A DNA stretch of 64,000 bases, from the NCBI GenBank assembly GCA_028284905.1, contig JANQQU010000043.1:372001-436000 (forward strand). The letters run 5' to 3'. Below are positions 1-9,599 of this stretch, one piece after another. How positions within the stretch are numbered: position 1 is the first letter of the stretch; every line of letters starts with the position of its first letter. The notes under the pieces were generated by a model, which did not search any database, was not told the origin of the DNA, and saw nothing but the letters and a program-made list of their open reading frames with translations. Origin of the DNA: Calditrichia bacterium. Its GTDB lineage: Bacteria > Calditrichota > Calditrichia > RBG-13-44-9 > J075. The position numbers and the translations under genes were made by a program.

Positions 1-1471
1 CGCGAAACAGATCGGGGATTTCCCTGGGATACATCCGGTTAAGGCGAAGGTTATTTCCAACTGACACCTCGATATCCGTTAGCACCGGCGCAGAAACCTT
101 GCGATAAAAATTGGATATTTTAACCTCGATATCTTCATCGGGCGTTATGTAAGATCTTACGGCGTTGGTTTGTTCCGTTATTTTGTCCAGCAAGTGCGTG
201 TTAATGTCTTCCCCGATGCCAAAGGTGAAAATGCGGACATTTTGATGGTTGCGCTGGCTAATTTTTTTTAGGAGTTCTTGTTCATCGTAGGCGCCCACCG
301 TCGGTTTACCATCGGTAATAAATATGATGAAGTAAGGGCGATTCTCTTCTTGCGGTCGGTCAAGGGCTAGTGTGAGCGCTTCATCGATGTTTGTGCCGCC
401 AATCGCCTTCAGGTTTTCGATAAATGCCAAAGCATCTGATTTACTGCGTTTATTATATGGTGACAGTTGGTCGAAAAAAGCTTCCGCCTGTGTAGAGAAA
501 CGAATGATTTGAAAACGATCCTGCTTGTTGAGGTTCTCAATGCAGAAGCTAAGAGCAGATTTCGCTTTAGCCAGTTTCTCGCCGGCCATACTGCCGGAAA
601 CATCCAGCACGAATGTGATATCTTTGGCAGCAATCTCCTGGTTTAATTCGGGAAATCCCGGACTTAGCGTTAGCATAAAATAGCCTTCTTCACCCTTCTG
701 CTGCATGGAAAGCAAAGAAGCGCCAACTTGATCTTCCTGAGTTAGAAAATATAAATGGAAATCCCGATTAGGCTTGACATTTTTTTCCTCAAAACCGACT
801 ATTGAATGAAAGGCATTCTTACTATTGATGTCCGTTTGATGAGATGGACAATATACCGCCTTGATCTTTTGAGAAGATTTGATCTCTACAGAAATACTCA
901 CTTCCTCCAGCGGCTTTGAAGAGAATTTTTCGGTGTTTAGCGGATAAGTGTAGGCCGTTGTGCCAAAATCCTTTTCTAAAACTTCCGAATAGGTAATGCG
1001 GATATTTTTCTCTGCATTTGGCTCAATAGGAAAGATGCGCACTTTTAGCAAGCCCTGTCCGGTATATTCCAACAGGGCGGGATCAACCATGCGGCGGACA
1101 ATATCCTCATACATTTCCCGGGCTTTCTCCGCATCCAACAATTCGGCTGCAGTTTCCTTGCCGTCGATGAACATTGTAAATTTATCGATGGTAGCATTCT
1201 TCGGAATAGGAAAAATATAGTATCCCTGAAGCTGCCGGGAGGTCGGGTTTAGAAACGTTTGATCGATATTGGTTACGGCGGCCTGGTCTTCAATCGTTAC
1301 ATTGACAATATGATTCTTTACTGCCAGGGGAAATGGCTGGAAGGAAACCGCAGGCGGCCTGGGACGCGGTGGTTCGATAATGATAAAGCCATCTGCGAAC
1401 AAAGGCAGCGCGCTTGTCAGTAGCAACAGCCAAATCCAGCGTAACGGAGACTTTGATTTTCCGGTATACAT
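1..1471 (-). CDS. VIT and von Willebrand factor A domain protein (partial, C-terminus outside window)
   Basis: Only the first 490 codons are visible; the frame stays open to the left edge. The ATG at 1471 is chosen because GGAG lies five bases upstream. A hydrophobic leader (about residues 13-27, ending LFADG) indicates export. Residues about 35-165 resemble a VIT domain (inter-alpha-trypsin type), with FLNPTSRQLQGYYIFPIP and later AEKAREMYEDIVRRMVDPAL. A VWA domain follows, with the metal-site motif D290-V-S-G-S, the GGTNIDEAL threonine region and ITDGKPT. VIT+VWA proteins of this plan are known in bacteria but mostly lack an assigned role; protein binding at the cell surface or periplasm is likely. 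It starts 10 bases after the stop of a second VWA gene, so the two are probably cotranscribed and may interact. The family is clear, the function is not. Confidence 0.85.
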   Translation of the reverse strand, partial: MYTGKSKSPLRWIWLLLLTSALPLFADGFIIIEPPRPRPPAVSFQPFPLAVKNHIVNVTIEDQAAVTNIDQTFLNPTSRQLQGYYIFPIPKNATIDKFTMFIDGKETAAELLDAEKAREMYEDIVRRMVDPALLEYTGQGLLKVRIFPIEPNAEKNIRITYSEVLEKDFGTTAYTYPLNTEKFSSKPLEEVSISVEIKSSQKIKAVYCPSHQTDINSKNAFHSIVGFEEKNVKPNRDFHLYFLTQEDQVGASLLSMQQKGEEGYFMLTLSPGFPELNQEIAAKDITFVLDVSGSMAGEKLAKAKSALSFCIENLNKQDRFQIIRFSTQAEAFFDQLSPYNKRSKSDALAFIENLKAIGGTNIDEALTLALDRPQEENRPYFIIFITDGKPTVGAYDEQELLKKISQRNHQNVRIFTFGIGEDINTHLLDKITEQTNAVRSYITPDEDIEVKISNFYRKVSAPVLTDIEVSVGNNLRLNRMYPREIPDLFR

Positions 1472-1481
1472 TTTGTCTCCT

Positions 1482-2594
1482 TTACTCGAATTGATAAGAC
1501 TTACTAATTGCCTGTTGACGGACGGTTTGAATAATCGCATCCTCCAAGGTCTGCTCTTCGCTTAATTCTTTTCGCTTTTTCGCGATATATGCCCGGCGGG
1601 AATTACTCAATTCCTGAATGCGTTGCTTGATCTCCTTGCGCTTTGCAGCTTGCTTTTTAATTAATGCTTCCCGCTCTTCTTTCGATAGTTGTTTCATCTC
1701 TTCCGGCAGTTCATCTTCAGCGACTTCTTCTAGAGAGACTTCACCATCTTCGACCGCATCAACAAGGTCCCAACCACTATTCTTGTAATTGCCGGAAGAC
1801 TTCGAGATCGCTCGTTGAGCGGCGTTCGCTGCACCAAATGAAGAGGCATTTTTGTCCTGGGTACGTTGGCGCTCAGCATAATAACTACGTTTTTTCCCAT
1901 AGAAGAGATAAGTGTCATTTAATTGATTGTTCAGGCGATTAATGATGCTATCCTGGGGAGCGTCTACATGGACAATCGTTTTATCCTGATCGATATTCAT
2001 GTATTTGCCATCGGCCAAATCTGCGCCCCTTTTCCATTGAGTGTTGATGCCTTCCTGAAAATCCCCGCAGAAGATGGTATTTACGATAATTCCTTTACTT
2101 ATCGCTTCCCGGCAAATATTGGCGTAATCCACTTTCCCTTGGGTAAACGGTTCATTGCCGGCAATGAAAATAACTTTGAGAACATCCGGGCTTTCGTCCC
2201 ATTTTAAATCGCTGCTGGCCGAACGGATAACCCAGCCACAATATTCGCTGCCACCGTTAGTTGTCAGCTGAAAAAGCTGCTCGGATATTAAATCTAGGTC
2301 ACCGGTCAATGGCGCTACCTGGCGCAGGTAGCCTTCTTCACGAACGAGACCGTCGTTGCCATACTCGTATAGGGCTATTTCCAACTGTGGTGATTGTCCG
2401 TTTTGTTTCGCCAGGGCAAACTCATTGACAACTTTCCAGAGTTGTGATTTCGCCTGATCAATTAAGCCATCCATACTGTTGCTGGTATCCAATAGAAGCG
2501 CCAGCTGGATTTTCGGTTGAGTGTCCGCGTGGAGCAGAGCGGAGGTGAGCAGGCCTATTAATAATAAGCTGCGGAAGAAAAATGTTTGCTTCAT
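1482..2594 (-). CDS. Secreted von Willebrand factor A domain protein with coiled-coil tail
   Basis: This is a 370-aa protein. A signal peptide (residues 1-23, ending LLHA before DTQPK) is followed directly by a VWA domain whose metal-ion site D36-T-S-N-S starts only a dozen residues after the predicted cleavage site. The VWA fold runs to about residue 215. The last 90 residues are rich in E, K, R and Q (EELPEEM, EEREALIKKQAAKRKEIKQR) and probably form a coiled coil. There is no transmembrane anchor after the signal peptide. It is the first gene of a tight pair with the downstream VIT-VWA gene. A binding or scaffolding role in the envelope is inferred from the domains; no enzymatic motif is seen. 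Confidence 0.85.
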   Translation of the reverse strand: MKQTFFFRSLLLIGLLTSALLHADTQPKIQLALLLDTSNSMDGLIDQAKSQLWKVVNEFALAKQNGQSPQLEIALYEYGNDGLVREEGYLRQVAPLTGDLDLISEQLFQLTTNGGSEYCGWVIRSASSDLKWDESPDVLKVIFIAGNEPFTQGKVDYANICREAISKGIIVNTIFCGDFQEGINTQWKRGADLADGKYMNIDQDKTIVHVDAPQDSIINRLNNQLNDTYLFYGKKRSYYAERQRTQDKNASSFGAANAAQRAISKSSGNYKNSGWDLVDAVEDGEVSLEEVAEDELPEEMKQLSKEEREALIKKQAAKRKEIKQRIQELSNSRRAYIAKKRKELSEEQTLEDAIIQTVRQQAISKSYQFE

Positions 2595-2723
2595 AATTCC
2601 CTCAGAATGTTTCGTTCCTGGATAATGATCTATAACTATAACGCTCGAACCGATCTTCTGGTTCTAATAACAAAAGTATGCATCAATATTGCCGGAATTA
2701 GACAGATGATATCGCTGACGAGA

Positions 2724-2779
2724 GGAAAAAATAAAGGCTCATTCCCTAATAACCGTTTCCGGAATTAGACAATGAGCCT
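2724..2779 (-). terminator. Rho-independent-like terminator after the zinc-ribbon/TPR gene
   Basis: Arms AGGCTCATT (2735-2743) and AATGAGCCT (2771-2779) pair perfectly, and an inner stem CTAAT/ATTAG (2746-2750, 2764-2768) extends the hairpin. Read on the minus strand, the hairpin is followed by TTTATTTTTT, so it should end transcripts coming from the gene at 2812-3705. Confidence 0.7.
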
Positions 2780-2811
2780 CGTGTATGATTTATTGAGGAG
2801 AATGAGCGAAG

Positions 2812-3705
2812 TTAGCGCCGATTGGCAAGTTGCATTGTTGTTTCAAGCTTTTTCAACGTTGCTTTGTCGCGCGGCATGATTGTTAAAATATTCTGATAAA
2901 ATTTAATTGCAGATTTATAGCGTCTTTTCTTCCGGGACGATTCTGCCTGATCCTGATAGAAGGAGACGACAAGTGCTTGCAATTCCATCGCACCGGGATG
3001 CCTTGCATCAAGCTTTAAAACATTATTTGTGTAGTAAACAACATTGTTGTTTGCCGGGACGAGATATCGCTGCTTCTGATATGCCTCCCGGGCTTTTACC
3101 ATCCATTCGGTAATGTCAGCTTCTTTTTGCTGCTTCTGTAACGTCATTTTATTGCTGATCTCAGAAATGCGGGAATGGGCAATCTGGGTAAGATGATCTT
3201 CCGGGAATTTCTGCACAAATTCGTGATATAGCACCAGGGCAGCCGACAACTCATCGGAGTTTAATGTGTGTTCTGCCTGGGCAAACAAGTTACTGGCACT
3301 CTGTGCATCATCTTGTTGGGATATTTGGAATGCAACAGCTGTAACCATCATCATTGCCACGATTGTGAGCACTACAAATATGGCGGTTTTCCCGCGGGTT
3401 AACGGGGAAATCTTGACCGGGGCACGTTCTGTAGAAACAACCCGTTCCGGTTCCGGCTGCGGTTTGGGCGCCGGTTGTTCGGGTTCATTAAAGTAGGGTG
3501 CATTGTTCGCGTATTGATTGCGGGCACCGTTGCCGGACATTTCTTCAACAGGCTGCAAGTTTGGCTCGCCTGCATGCCGGAGTGGTGATTGAATAATAGA
3601 ATTGGAATAGTCTGTGGTTTGAGTTGCTTCCCGCAACACAGTATAGCAGCTGCGGCAGCGCCAACTATTAGTATTGTTTGTAGCACTGCATTTTGGACAC
3701 ACCAT
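2812..3705 (-). CDS. Zinc-ribbon membrane protein with TPR-like periplasmic/C-terminal region
   Basis: I choose the ATG at 3705 (297 aa) because AGGAG lies six bases upstream; an in-frame ATG one codon earlier (3708) is also possible. The N-terminus is a four-cysteine zinc ribbon: CPKC at residues 3-6 and CRSC at 17-20. A low-complexity linker rich in P, E and Q (PEQPAPKPQPEPE) leads to a single membrane helix (IFVVLTIVAMMMVTAVAF). The C-terminal 150 residues are helical and TPR-like: HTLNSDELSAALVLYHEF, then KYKSAIKFYQNILTIMP-type repeats. This zinc-ribbon, linker, helix and TPR plan suggests a scaffold linking the cytoplasm to the envelope. I do not recognise a named family. A terminator-like hairpin follows it, so it is probably a single-gene unit. 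Confidence 0.75.
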   Translation of the reverse strand: MVCPKCSATNNTNSWRCRSCYTVLREATQTTDYSNSIIQSPLRHAGEPNLQPVEEMSGNGARNQYANNAPYFNEPEQPAPKPQPEPERVVSTERAPVKISPLTRGKTAIFVVLTIVAMMMVTAVAFQISQQDDAQSASNLFAQAEHTLNSDELSAALVLYHEFVQKFPEDHLTQIAHSRISEISNKMTLQKQQKEADITEWMVKAREAYQKQRYLVPANNNVVYYTNNVLKLDARHPGAMELQALVVSFYQDQAESSRKKRRYKSAIKFYQNILTIMPRDKATLKKLETTMQLANRR

Positions 3706-3992
3706 CATTGGCTCCTTTTTATTTTCCCAACTTGTTGCTAAAAAATCCCACATCTTGTGGTGTTGTATCCCGGGGTATGTTAACCCAAACCAAATGCTCT
3801 TTCCATGACCATTTTCTTAGAAAATTAGTTAATATAAGATTTCAAAATCGATGTGCTGGTACGCATCGAAACCAAAAAACGAAATTTGAAAATGCCCTCA
3901 AATTGGTGCCGGGGAAGAAAATGAATTTCGCTTTTACTGAATCGTGCCATTGATTAAATTCTCGGCAGAAAACATGAGGAGTTTAGAAGATT

Positions 3993-5453
3993 ATGAGTAA
4001 AATTTTATATGAAGGGCTAACATTTGAGGATGTGCTTTTATTGCCCGCTAAATCAACGATTCTGCCCAAAGATGCAGCATTACAGACTCGTTTTACCAAA
4101 AATATTGATTTGAATATTCCGCTGCTTTCTGCCGCAATGGACACTGTAACAGAATCCTCCATGGCTATCGGCATTGCCCGGGAAGGGGGCATCGGGATTA
4201 TCCATAAAAACCTGACTCCGGAAAACCAGGCCGCGGAAGTGGATATGGTGAAGCGTTCTGAGAGCGGTATGATTATCGACCCGATCACTTTACCACCGGA
4301 CCGCCCAATCCAGGAAGCGCTGGCCATGATGCGCCGCTTTCGCATTTCCGGCATTCCCATTGTAGAGGGCGAAAGATTGGTTGGGATTATCACCAACCGT
4401 GATCTGCGATTCGAGATCAATCTGGAACAGCCGATCAAAAATCTGATGACCAGCGAGAATTTGATTACCGCACCGGTCGGTACCACATTGGACGATGCGC
4501 GACTGATCCTGCAAAAGCATCGCATTGAAAAACTCCTGGTTGTAGATGATCAAGGACACTTAAAAGGGTTGATTACCGTTAAGGATATTCAAAAGAAGCA
4601 AGACTATCCAGATGCCTGTAAAGACAGCCTGGGACGTTTGCGGGTCGGTGCGGCAATAGGCGTTGGAGGTGCAGCATTAGAGCGAGCTGCTCATTTGGTT
4701 AATAAGGGCGCTGATGTTATCGTTGTCGATACGGCCCATGGGCATTCGCAAAAAGTGCTAGATACCGTAGCGGAATTCAAGCGACAATTCCCGGATACTG
4801 ATGTGGTTGCCGGTAATATCGCGACTTATGAAGCTGCGCGAGATTTAATTAAGGCTGGCGCCGATGCTGTTAAAGTGGGGATTGGTCCCGGATCGATCTG
4901 CACAACGCGGATTGTAACCGGCGTTGGTGTGCCGCAAATTTCGGCGATTATGGAAGTCTCCCGCGCTTGTAAAGAATCCAATACGCCATTGATTGCTGAT
5001 GGCGGCATTAAACATACCGGCGATATTCCGAAAGCGCTAGCTGCCGGTGCCGACACTGTGATGATCGGCAGCCTATTTGCCGGCTCGGAGGAAAGCCCGG
5101 GGGAAACGATTCTGCTCGATGGCCGTCAGTACAAGCAGGTCCGTGGCATGGGCTCGATCGGTGCAATGAAGCTCGGTAGTAAGGACCGATATTTCCAGGG
5201 AGAAGTTCGCGAAACTGAAAAACTGGTGCCGGAAGGCATTGAAGGTATTGTGCCTTATAGCGGGCGTGTAAAGGACACAATCTACCAGATGATTGGCGGT
5301 CTACGATCGGCAATGGGATATACCGGTTGCAAGGATATTCCCGCTTTACGTTCGGAAAGTCGATTCATTCGGGTGACGGCCGCCGGTGTTCGGGAAAGTC
5401 ATCCGCATGATGTAAAAATAACTCAGGAATCACCTAACTATAAAGTACGCTGA
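3993..5453 (+). CDS. guaB: Inosine-5'-monophosphate dehydrogenase
   Basis: GuaB oxidises IMP to XMP with NAD+, the committed step of GMP synthesis, in the cytosol. The 486-aa protein has the usual length for the CBS-containing form. The N-terminal strand [17 protein letters not shown] is diagnostic. Two CBS domains occupy about residues 93-205 ([25 protein letters not shown]). The catalytic loop [13 protein letters not shown] carries the nucleophile Cys303, and [18 protein letters not shown] and GMGSIGAMK are the phosphate-binding and flap segments. The ATG at 3993 follows GGAG by 11 bases. The gene leads a likely operon with the epimerase gene 25 bases downstream. Nothing is missing. Confidence 0.98.
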   Translation: MSKILYEGLTFEDVLLLPAKSTILPKDAALQTRFTKNIDLNIPLLSAAMDTVTESSMAIGIAREGGIGIIHKNLTPENQAAEVDMVKRSESGMIIDPITLPPDRPIQEALAMMRRFRISGIPIVEGERLVGIITNRDLRFEINLEQPIKNLMTSENLITAPVGTTLDDARLILQKHRIEKLLVVDDQGHLKGLITVKDIQKKQDYPDACKDSLGRLRVGAAIGVGGAALERAAHLVNKGADVIVVDTAHGHSQKVLDTVAEFKRQFPDTDVVAGNIATYEAARDLIKAGADAVKVGIGPGSICTTRIVTGVGVPQISAIMEVSRACKESNTPLIADGGIKHTGDIPKALAAGADTVMIGSLFAGSEESPGETILLDGRQYKQVRGMGSIGAMKLGSKDRYFQGEVRETEKLVPEGIEGIVPYSGRVKDTIYQMIGGLRSAMGYTGCKDIPALRSESRFIRVTAAGVRESHPHDVKITQESPNYKVR

Positions 5454-5478
5454 TCCCCAAAAAATGGGAGGACGAGTC

Positions 5479-5880
5479 ATGCTTAAGAAGATCGACCATG
5501 TTGGTGTTGTTGTTCATTCTCTTGCTGAAGTGAAAGCGATGTATAAAGCATTGTTTGATCTCGAACCGGTTTTTGAAGAAGTAGTTGAATCTCAAAAAGT
5601 TCGGGTGGCCGGATTTAGTGTTGGAGAGTCAAACATCGAATATCTGGAACCCACCGCGGATGATAGCCCGATTGCAAAATTCCTCGAGAAACGTGGAGAG
5701 GGGATGCATCATATTGCCTTATCTGTGGATGATGTTCAGGGCACGCTCAATCGTATGAAAGATGAAGGCGTTCGCCTGATTGATGAGTCTCCGAAGATTG
5801 GTGCGGAAGGTAAAAAAATTGCCTTCGTCCATCCCAAGAGTATGAATGGTATTTTGCTTGAACTGTCCCAGGAAGCCTAA
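5479..5880 (+). CDS. mce: Methylmalonyl-CoA epimerase (VOC superfamily)
   Basis: The enzyme interconverts the (S) and (R) forms of methylmalonyl-CoA in propionate and odd-chain or branched amino-acid breakdown, or in reverse in propionate production. I start at 5479 (133 aa) because GGGAGG sits seven bases upstream; an ATG five codons earlier overlaps that site. The paired beta-alpha-beta-beta-beta VOC repeats are visible, with metal-ligand histidines in KKIDHVGVVV and MHHIALSVDDV and the terminal glutamate in GILLELSQ. The length matches the family. It lies between guaB and a peptidoglycan glycosyltransferase, neither metabolically linked to it, so the order looks like operon packing only. 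The mutase was not seen in this window. Confidence 0.93.
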   Translation: MLKKIDHVGVVVHSLAEVKAMYKALFDLEPVFEEVVESQKVRVAGFSVGESNIEYLEPTADDSPIAKFLEKRGEGMHHIALSVDDVQGTLNRMKDEGVRLIDESPKIGAEGKKIAFVHPKSMNGILLELSQEA

Positions 5881-5883
5881 TCT

Positions 5884-6642
5884 TTGAAGGGACGGCTTCG
5901 TAAAATCGCAGTAATTTGCTGGATTCTTGCAAATGTACTATTGCTTGGATTCGTAGCACATATTTTCCTGGTGTTGCCGGATGTTCAAAAACTTGCAGAT
6001 GAAAATCCGGCAACAACTTCTTTCCTCGAATACCGTCTTGCCGAAGCAGAGAGTAACAGCAGATCTTTAAAAATTCAACGTAAATGGGCCGCTTTGAAAA
6101 CAATTCCCCGGCTTTTAAGACGCACCATTGTGGTTGCGGAAGATGCCAGTTTCTGGACACATAATGGCGTGGACTGGCATGAAATTGAAGCTGCACTTCG
6201 GGATTTTCATGAAAAGGGGAAACGCTTGCGTGGCGCCAGCACTATCACGCAACAAACGGCAAAGAATCTCTATTTTACACCGGACCGAAATTTCTATCGA
6301 AAAATTCGAGAGCTGGTTGTTGCCCGGGATCTGGAGAAGCATCTCAGCAAATCGCGTATCCTGGAGCTGTATTTGAATTATATTGAATTCGGTGAAGGGA
6401 TTTTTGGCATTCAGAGTGCCAGCCAGCATTATTTTAAAAAATCGCCAATGGAATTAAGTGTCTTCGAAATGGTGCGCCTGGCAGCAATTATCCCCAACCC
6501 GCTGGAGTTAAATCCATTGAAACCGACGAATGGGTTAAAATGGCGCTGCCGGGTAATCTTAAAACGCATTCATCATTATAAATGGATTAACGACGGTCAG
6601 TTTCGTTCCGCAGAAAATGAAATGAATCGTTTCTTTCGATAA
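5884..6642 (+). CDS. mtgA: Monofunctional biosynthetic peptidoglycan transglycosylase (GT51)
   Basis: This enzyme polymerises lipid II into glycan strands at the outer face of the inner membrane. The start is TTG at 5884, three bases after the preceding stop, with AGGAAG a little upstream in the end of the epimerase gene. An N-terminal anchor helix (ICWILANVLLLGFVAHIFLVL) precedes the GT51 domain. Visible motifs are VVAEDASFWTHNG (catalytic Glu), the RGASTITQQTAKNLY block, RKIRELVVARDLEKHLSKSRILELYLNYIEFG and AAIIPNP. No penicillin-binding transpeptidase domain follows, and 252 aa is normal for MtgA. It ends the guaB-mce-mtgA unit just before a strong terminator. Confidence 0.95.
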   Translation: MKGRLRKIAVICWILANVLLLGFVAHIFLVLPDVQKLADENPATTSFLEYRLAEAESNSRSLKIQRKWAALKTIPRLLRRTIVVAEDASFWTHNGVDWHEIEAALRDFHEKGKRLRGASTITQQTAKNLYFTPDRNFYRKIRELVVARDLEKHLSKSRILELYLNYIEFGEGIFGIQSASQHYFKKSPMELSVFEMVRLAAIIPNPLELNPLKPTNGLKWRCRVILKRIHHYKWINDGQFRSAENEMNRFFR

Positions 6643-6720
6643 CATCTTAAAGCTTTAAACTCCCCGGAAAATCTCATAATACATTTCGTTTAAGAATGTT
6701 TTTTCGATAGGCATAAATAA

Positions 6721-6749
6721 AAAAAGCCTCTCACTTTGAGAGGCTTTTT
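6721..6749. terminator. Bidirectional rho-independent terminator between mtgA and glgP
   Basis: A 12-bp perfect stem (AAAAAGCCTCTC at 6721-6732 with GAGAGGCTTTTT at 6738-6749) closes a five-base loop. A run of T follows on the plus strand and, through the A run, on the minus strand, so it should stop both convergent genes. Confidence 0.92.
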
Positions 6750-6777
6750 GGGTAAATCTATAATTACTTAAAAGCAT

Positions 6778-9378
6778 TTATGCTTCTTGCAATACTTCTT
6801 TGTTCAACCAGGAAACCAGACCGAGTTCAGTTAAATTGACCAGGCGCTTGTGATACGGCAAGACCCGGACGGTGTAGCGATAATTCCCACTATCCGAAGG
6901 CTTGATCGTGGCTTCGTAGAGATAGGTTTCCTCGTCCAGCTGTTTCTTGCGAGTCATTTCGACTAATTCGTATGTCGCTTCCGGAGTGAAAGTGACATGA
7001 TCGAACTCATGACGCAAGAAAACCTGAACGCGTACTTCAGAAGGATCAATGCTGCCCAGCTTAACCTTCGCGCCAAGCTTAAAAGCTTCATTGTATTTCA
7101 GGTTGATTTCCTGTTCCGGATTGATGTTGTCATTCAGCTGAACTTCAACCTGGGACCAGTTGTGCTGCATCTTTTCCCGCCAGTTGGAGAATTCTCGCGC
7201 CAGTTCGTAGTCATTCTTGGCAAATTCTTCACCTTGTTTAATGGCTGGTTGATAGAGCTTGTTGACATAGTCTTTCACCATTCTGTGCGTATTAAAGTTC
7301 TTCGATACGGTGATGATCGATTCTTTCATCATCTTAATCCACTTGGTCGGTAAACCTTCTTCATTGTGATCATAATAGAGCGGAATTAAGTCGTTTTCCA
7401 GAATGTCGTAAATGCCTTCGCTATCCCAATGATCGAGCTCGTCAAGGTCGCGATAGTCTTCCCGGTCTCCGAAAGCAAAGCCATTCTTGCTGTTGTAGCC
7501 TTCAACCCACCAGCCGTCTAATACGGAAAAGTTCACGCCACCATTCATGCCAACTTTCTGGCCACTGGTACCGGAAGCTTCCTGGGGACGACGCGGGTTG
7601 TTCAACCAGACATCAACGCCGGAGATAAGGTCTCGCGCCAGGCTCATGTCATAATTTTCAACAAAGAAAACCTTGCCGCGGAAACCGTCTTCCATGGAAA
7701 TGTTGTTGATTGCGCGAATAAGATCCTGACCACCAAGATCTTTCGGGTGTGCTTTCCCGGAAAAGATCAATTGAACCGGGCGTTCAGGGTTATTCAGGAT
7801 GCGCTTCAAGCGCTCCTTGTTGCGGAAAATCAGAGTGCCGCGTTTGTAAGTGGCAAAACGACGGGCGAAGCCGATAGTGAGCACATCCGGCTTAAGCATA
7901 TCCTTCAAACGGCGGATCTGCAATGTACCGACTTTGTTGCGAATGATTTGCGCTTCAAAACGCTCCCGCAGGTGGTTAAGCATTTTTTCTTTGACTTCGC
8001 CTTTCACTTTCCAGAGCGCTTCATCGGGAATTCCCATCACGCCTTTCCATAGAAAGCTTTCATCGAGGTGGTTCACCCAGTCATCACCGAGGAATTCATC
8101 GTAAAGCTTGCGCATTTTGTAAACGGTCCAGGTGAAGGTGTGCACACCATTGGTGATGTGAGTAATCGGAATTTCATCGGTTGGGATATTCGGCCAAACA
8201 TCTTTCCAGAGGCCACGGGAAACTTCACCGTGCAGCTTACTAACCCCATTGCGGAATTTCGCCAGTTTCAGTGACAATACCGTCAGATTGAAAATCTCGT
8301 ATCCTTCCGGCTGCACCTGGGAACCGAGCTCCATGAACTGGTAACGACGGATACCGATTGATTCCCAATAGCGCTGGAAATACTTGTCCATCAAGTTCAA
8401 CGGAAAAGCATCGTTACCGGCCGGCACCGGTGTGTGTGTGGTAAAAATCGTGTTTGCAGCGACTGTTTCCAGTGCCTCATTAAACTCAAAGTTTTGTTCA
8501 CGGATTAAATCTCTGATCCGCTCCAGCGCCAGGAATACTGAATGTCCTTCATTCATATGCCATGCATGCGGAGTAATGTTCAGTTTTTTCAGCAGCTTAA
8601 CGCCACCCATACCGAGAACAATTTCCTGGGAGATGCGCATTTCCTGATCGCCACCATACAAGCGGGAGGTGATCATACGATCTTCCGGGGCATTTTCCGG
8701 TAAATTGGCATCGAGGAGATAGGCAATAATACGGCCGACTTGCACTTTCCATGCGCGCAGATAAACGGTGTGGTTGGCAACCTGAACAGAAACTTTTAAG
8801 GGCTCTCCTTTTTCATCCAGCACAGGCGTCAGCGGCAATGCCTCCGGATCCTGGGGGATGTAAAGGGCAATCTGATTGCTGTGTGCATCAATTTGCTGCG
8901 TAAAGTAGGTCTGATGATAGAAAAGACTCACACCAATCAACGGCAGTGCAAGGTCGCTGGCAGATTTCAGATGATCGCCGGCAAGAACGCCGAGGCCACC
9001 GGAATAAATCGGTAAGGACTCATGAAAACCGAATTCGGCAGAAAAATAAGCGATTATCTTCTTTTTATCTTTTGGAAATGTTTCGTTATACCATGTGCTG
9101 GATGCACCCATGTAAGCATCATAGGCTTCCATTACTTTTCGGTATAGCGTTAAATAAGCGGGATCTTTGCTGCAATTTTCAAGATCAGTTTGTTGTACTT
9201 CCCGTAAAAATTTCACCGGGTTGTGGTTGATGCTGGTCCAAAGCTTTGGGTTGATCAAACGGTAAAGCTGACGCGCTTCCGGCGTCCAGGAAAAATAAAG
9301 ATTGTAAGCCAACTCCTCCAGTCGCTTGATCTCTTCGGGCAGTTCAGGTATTACTCGTAACGTTCCCAAATACTGCAT
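6778..9378 (-). CDS. glgP: Alpha-glucan phosphorylase (GT35, DUF3417-type)
   Basis: This enzyme releases glucose-1-phosphate from glycogen or maltodextrin using phosphate and PLP. The 866-aa protein is of the archaeal/thermophile-like alpha-glucan phosphorylase type. The N-terminus (LPEEIKRLEELAYNLYFSW, about 10-130) is the DUF3417 region. Core motifs include YFSAEFGFHESLPIYSGGLG, HMNEGHSVFLALERI, TTHTPVPAGND and THITNGVH. The PLP site is RRPQEASGTSGQK, with the likely Schiff-base lysine K608, followed by DGWWVEGY. After the catalytic core is an extra C-terminal beta region (about 740-860) with VRVQVFLRHEFDHV and RYTVRVLPYH, as in many bacterial members. The start at 9378 follows an AGGAGG-like site (TTAGGAGGCACATAG). 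The long upstream gap carries a palindrome that may be an operator. Confidence 0.95.
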   Translation of the reverse strand: MQYLGTLRVIPELPEEIKRLEELAYNLYFSWTPEARQLYRLINPKLWTSINHNPVKFLREVQQTDLENCSKDPAYLTLYRKVMEAYDAYMGASSTWYNETFPKDKKKIIAYFSAEFGFHESLPIYSGGLGVLAGDHLKSASDLALPLIGVSLFYHQTYFTQQIDAHSNQIALYIPQDPEALPLTPVLDEKGEPLKVSVQVANHTVYLRAWKVQVGRIIAYLLDANLPENAPEDRMITSRLYGGDQEMRISQEIVLGMGGVKLLKKLNITPHAWHMNEGHSVFLALERIRDLIREQNFEFNEALETVAANTIFTTHTPVPAGNDAFPLNLMDKYFQRYWESIGIRRYQFMELGSQVQPEGYEIFNLTVLSLKLAKFRNGVSKLHGEVSRGLWKDVWPNIPTDEIPITHITNGVHTFTWTVYKMRKLYDEFLGDDWVNHLDESFLWKGVMGIPDEALWKVKGEVKEKMLNHLRERFEAQIIRNKVGTLQIRRLKDMLKPDVLTIGFARRFATYKRGTLIFRNKERLKRILNNPERPVQLIFSGKAHPKDLGGQDLIRAINNISMEDGFRGKVFFVENYDMSLARDLISGVDVWLNNPRRPQEASGTSGQKVGMNGGVNFSVLDGWWVEGYNSKNGFAFGDREDYRDLDELDHWDSEGIYDILENDLIPLYYDHNEEGLPTKWIKMMKESIITVSKNFNTHRMVKDYVNKLYQPAIKQGEEFAKNDYELAREFSNWREKMQHNWSQVEVQLNDNINPEQEINLKYNEAFKLGAKVKLGSIDPSEVRVQVFLRHEFDHVTFTPEATYELVEMTRKKQLDEETYLYEATIKPSDSGNYRYTVRVLPYHKRLVNLTELGLVSWLNKEVLQEA

Positions 9379-9508
9379 CTATGTGCCTCCTAATTATCAT
9401 TTTTAAACGTTTCCGGCTCCCCAGGACAATTTATTCGGGGCAAATTTAGGAAAGTAAATCTCACATTCCAAGCCTGTTGAATCTTTACTTTTTGCGCCCC
9501 GATTTTTG

Positions 9509-9528
9509 GTCACTCTAAAATGAGTGAC
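9509..9528. promoter_or_regulatory. Candidate operator palindrome
   Basis: Arms GTCACTC (9509-9515) and GAGTGAC (9522-9528) flank TAAAAT. The perfect dyad of 7-6-7 layout lies about 130 bases upstream of the glgP start and 180 upstream of yicC. The form fits a dimeric transcription factor, but which regulator binds, and for which gene, cannot be told from sequence. Confidence 0.4.
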
Positions 9529-9599
9529 TAATATAGGAAAAAAATAACAAGGCGCAACATTTTTTTACGACCGGACCAAAAAGAGAAGGGGGTTTAAAT

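Noticed and set aside
3706-3992. Purine or guanine riboswitch upstream of guaB
   Set aside because: No conserved three-way junction core was seen in this gap, so no RNA element is called.
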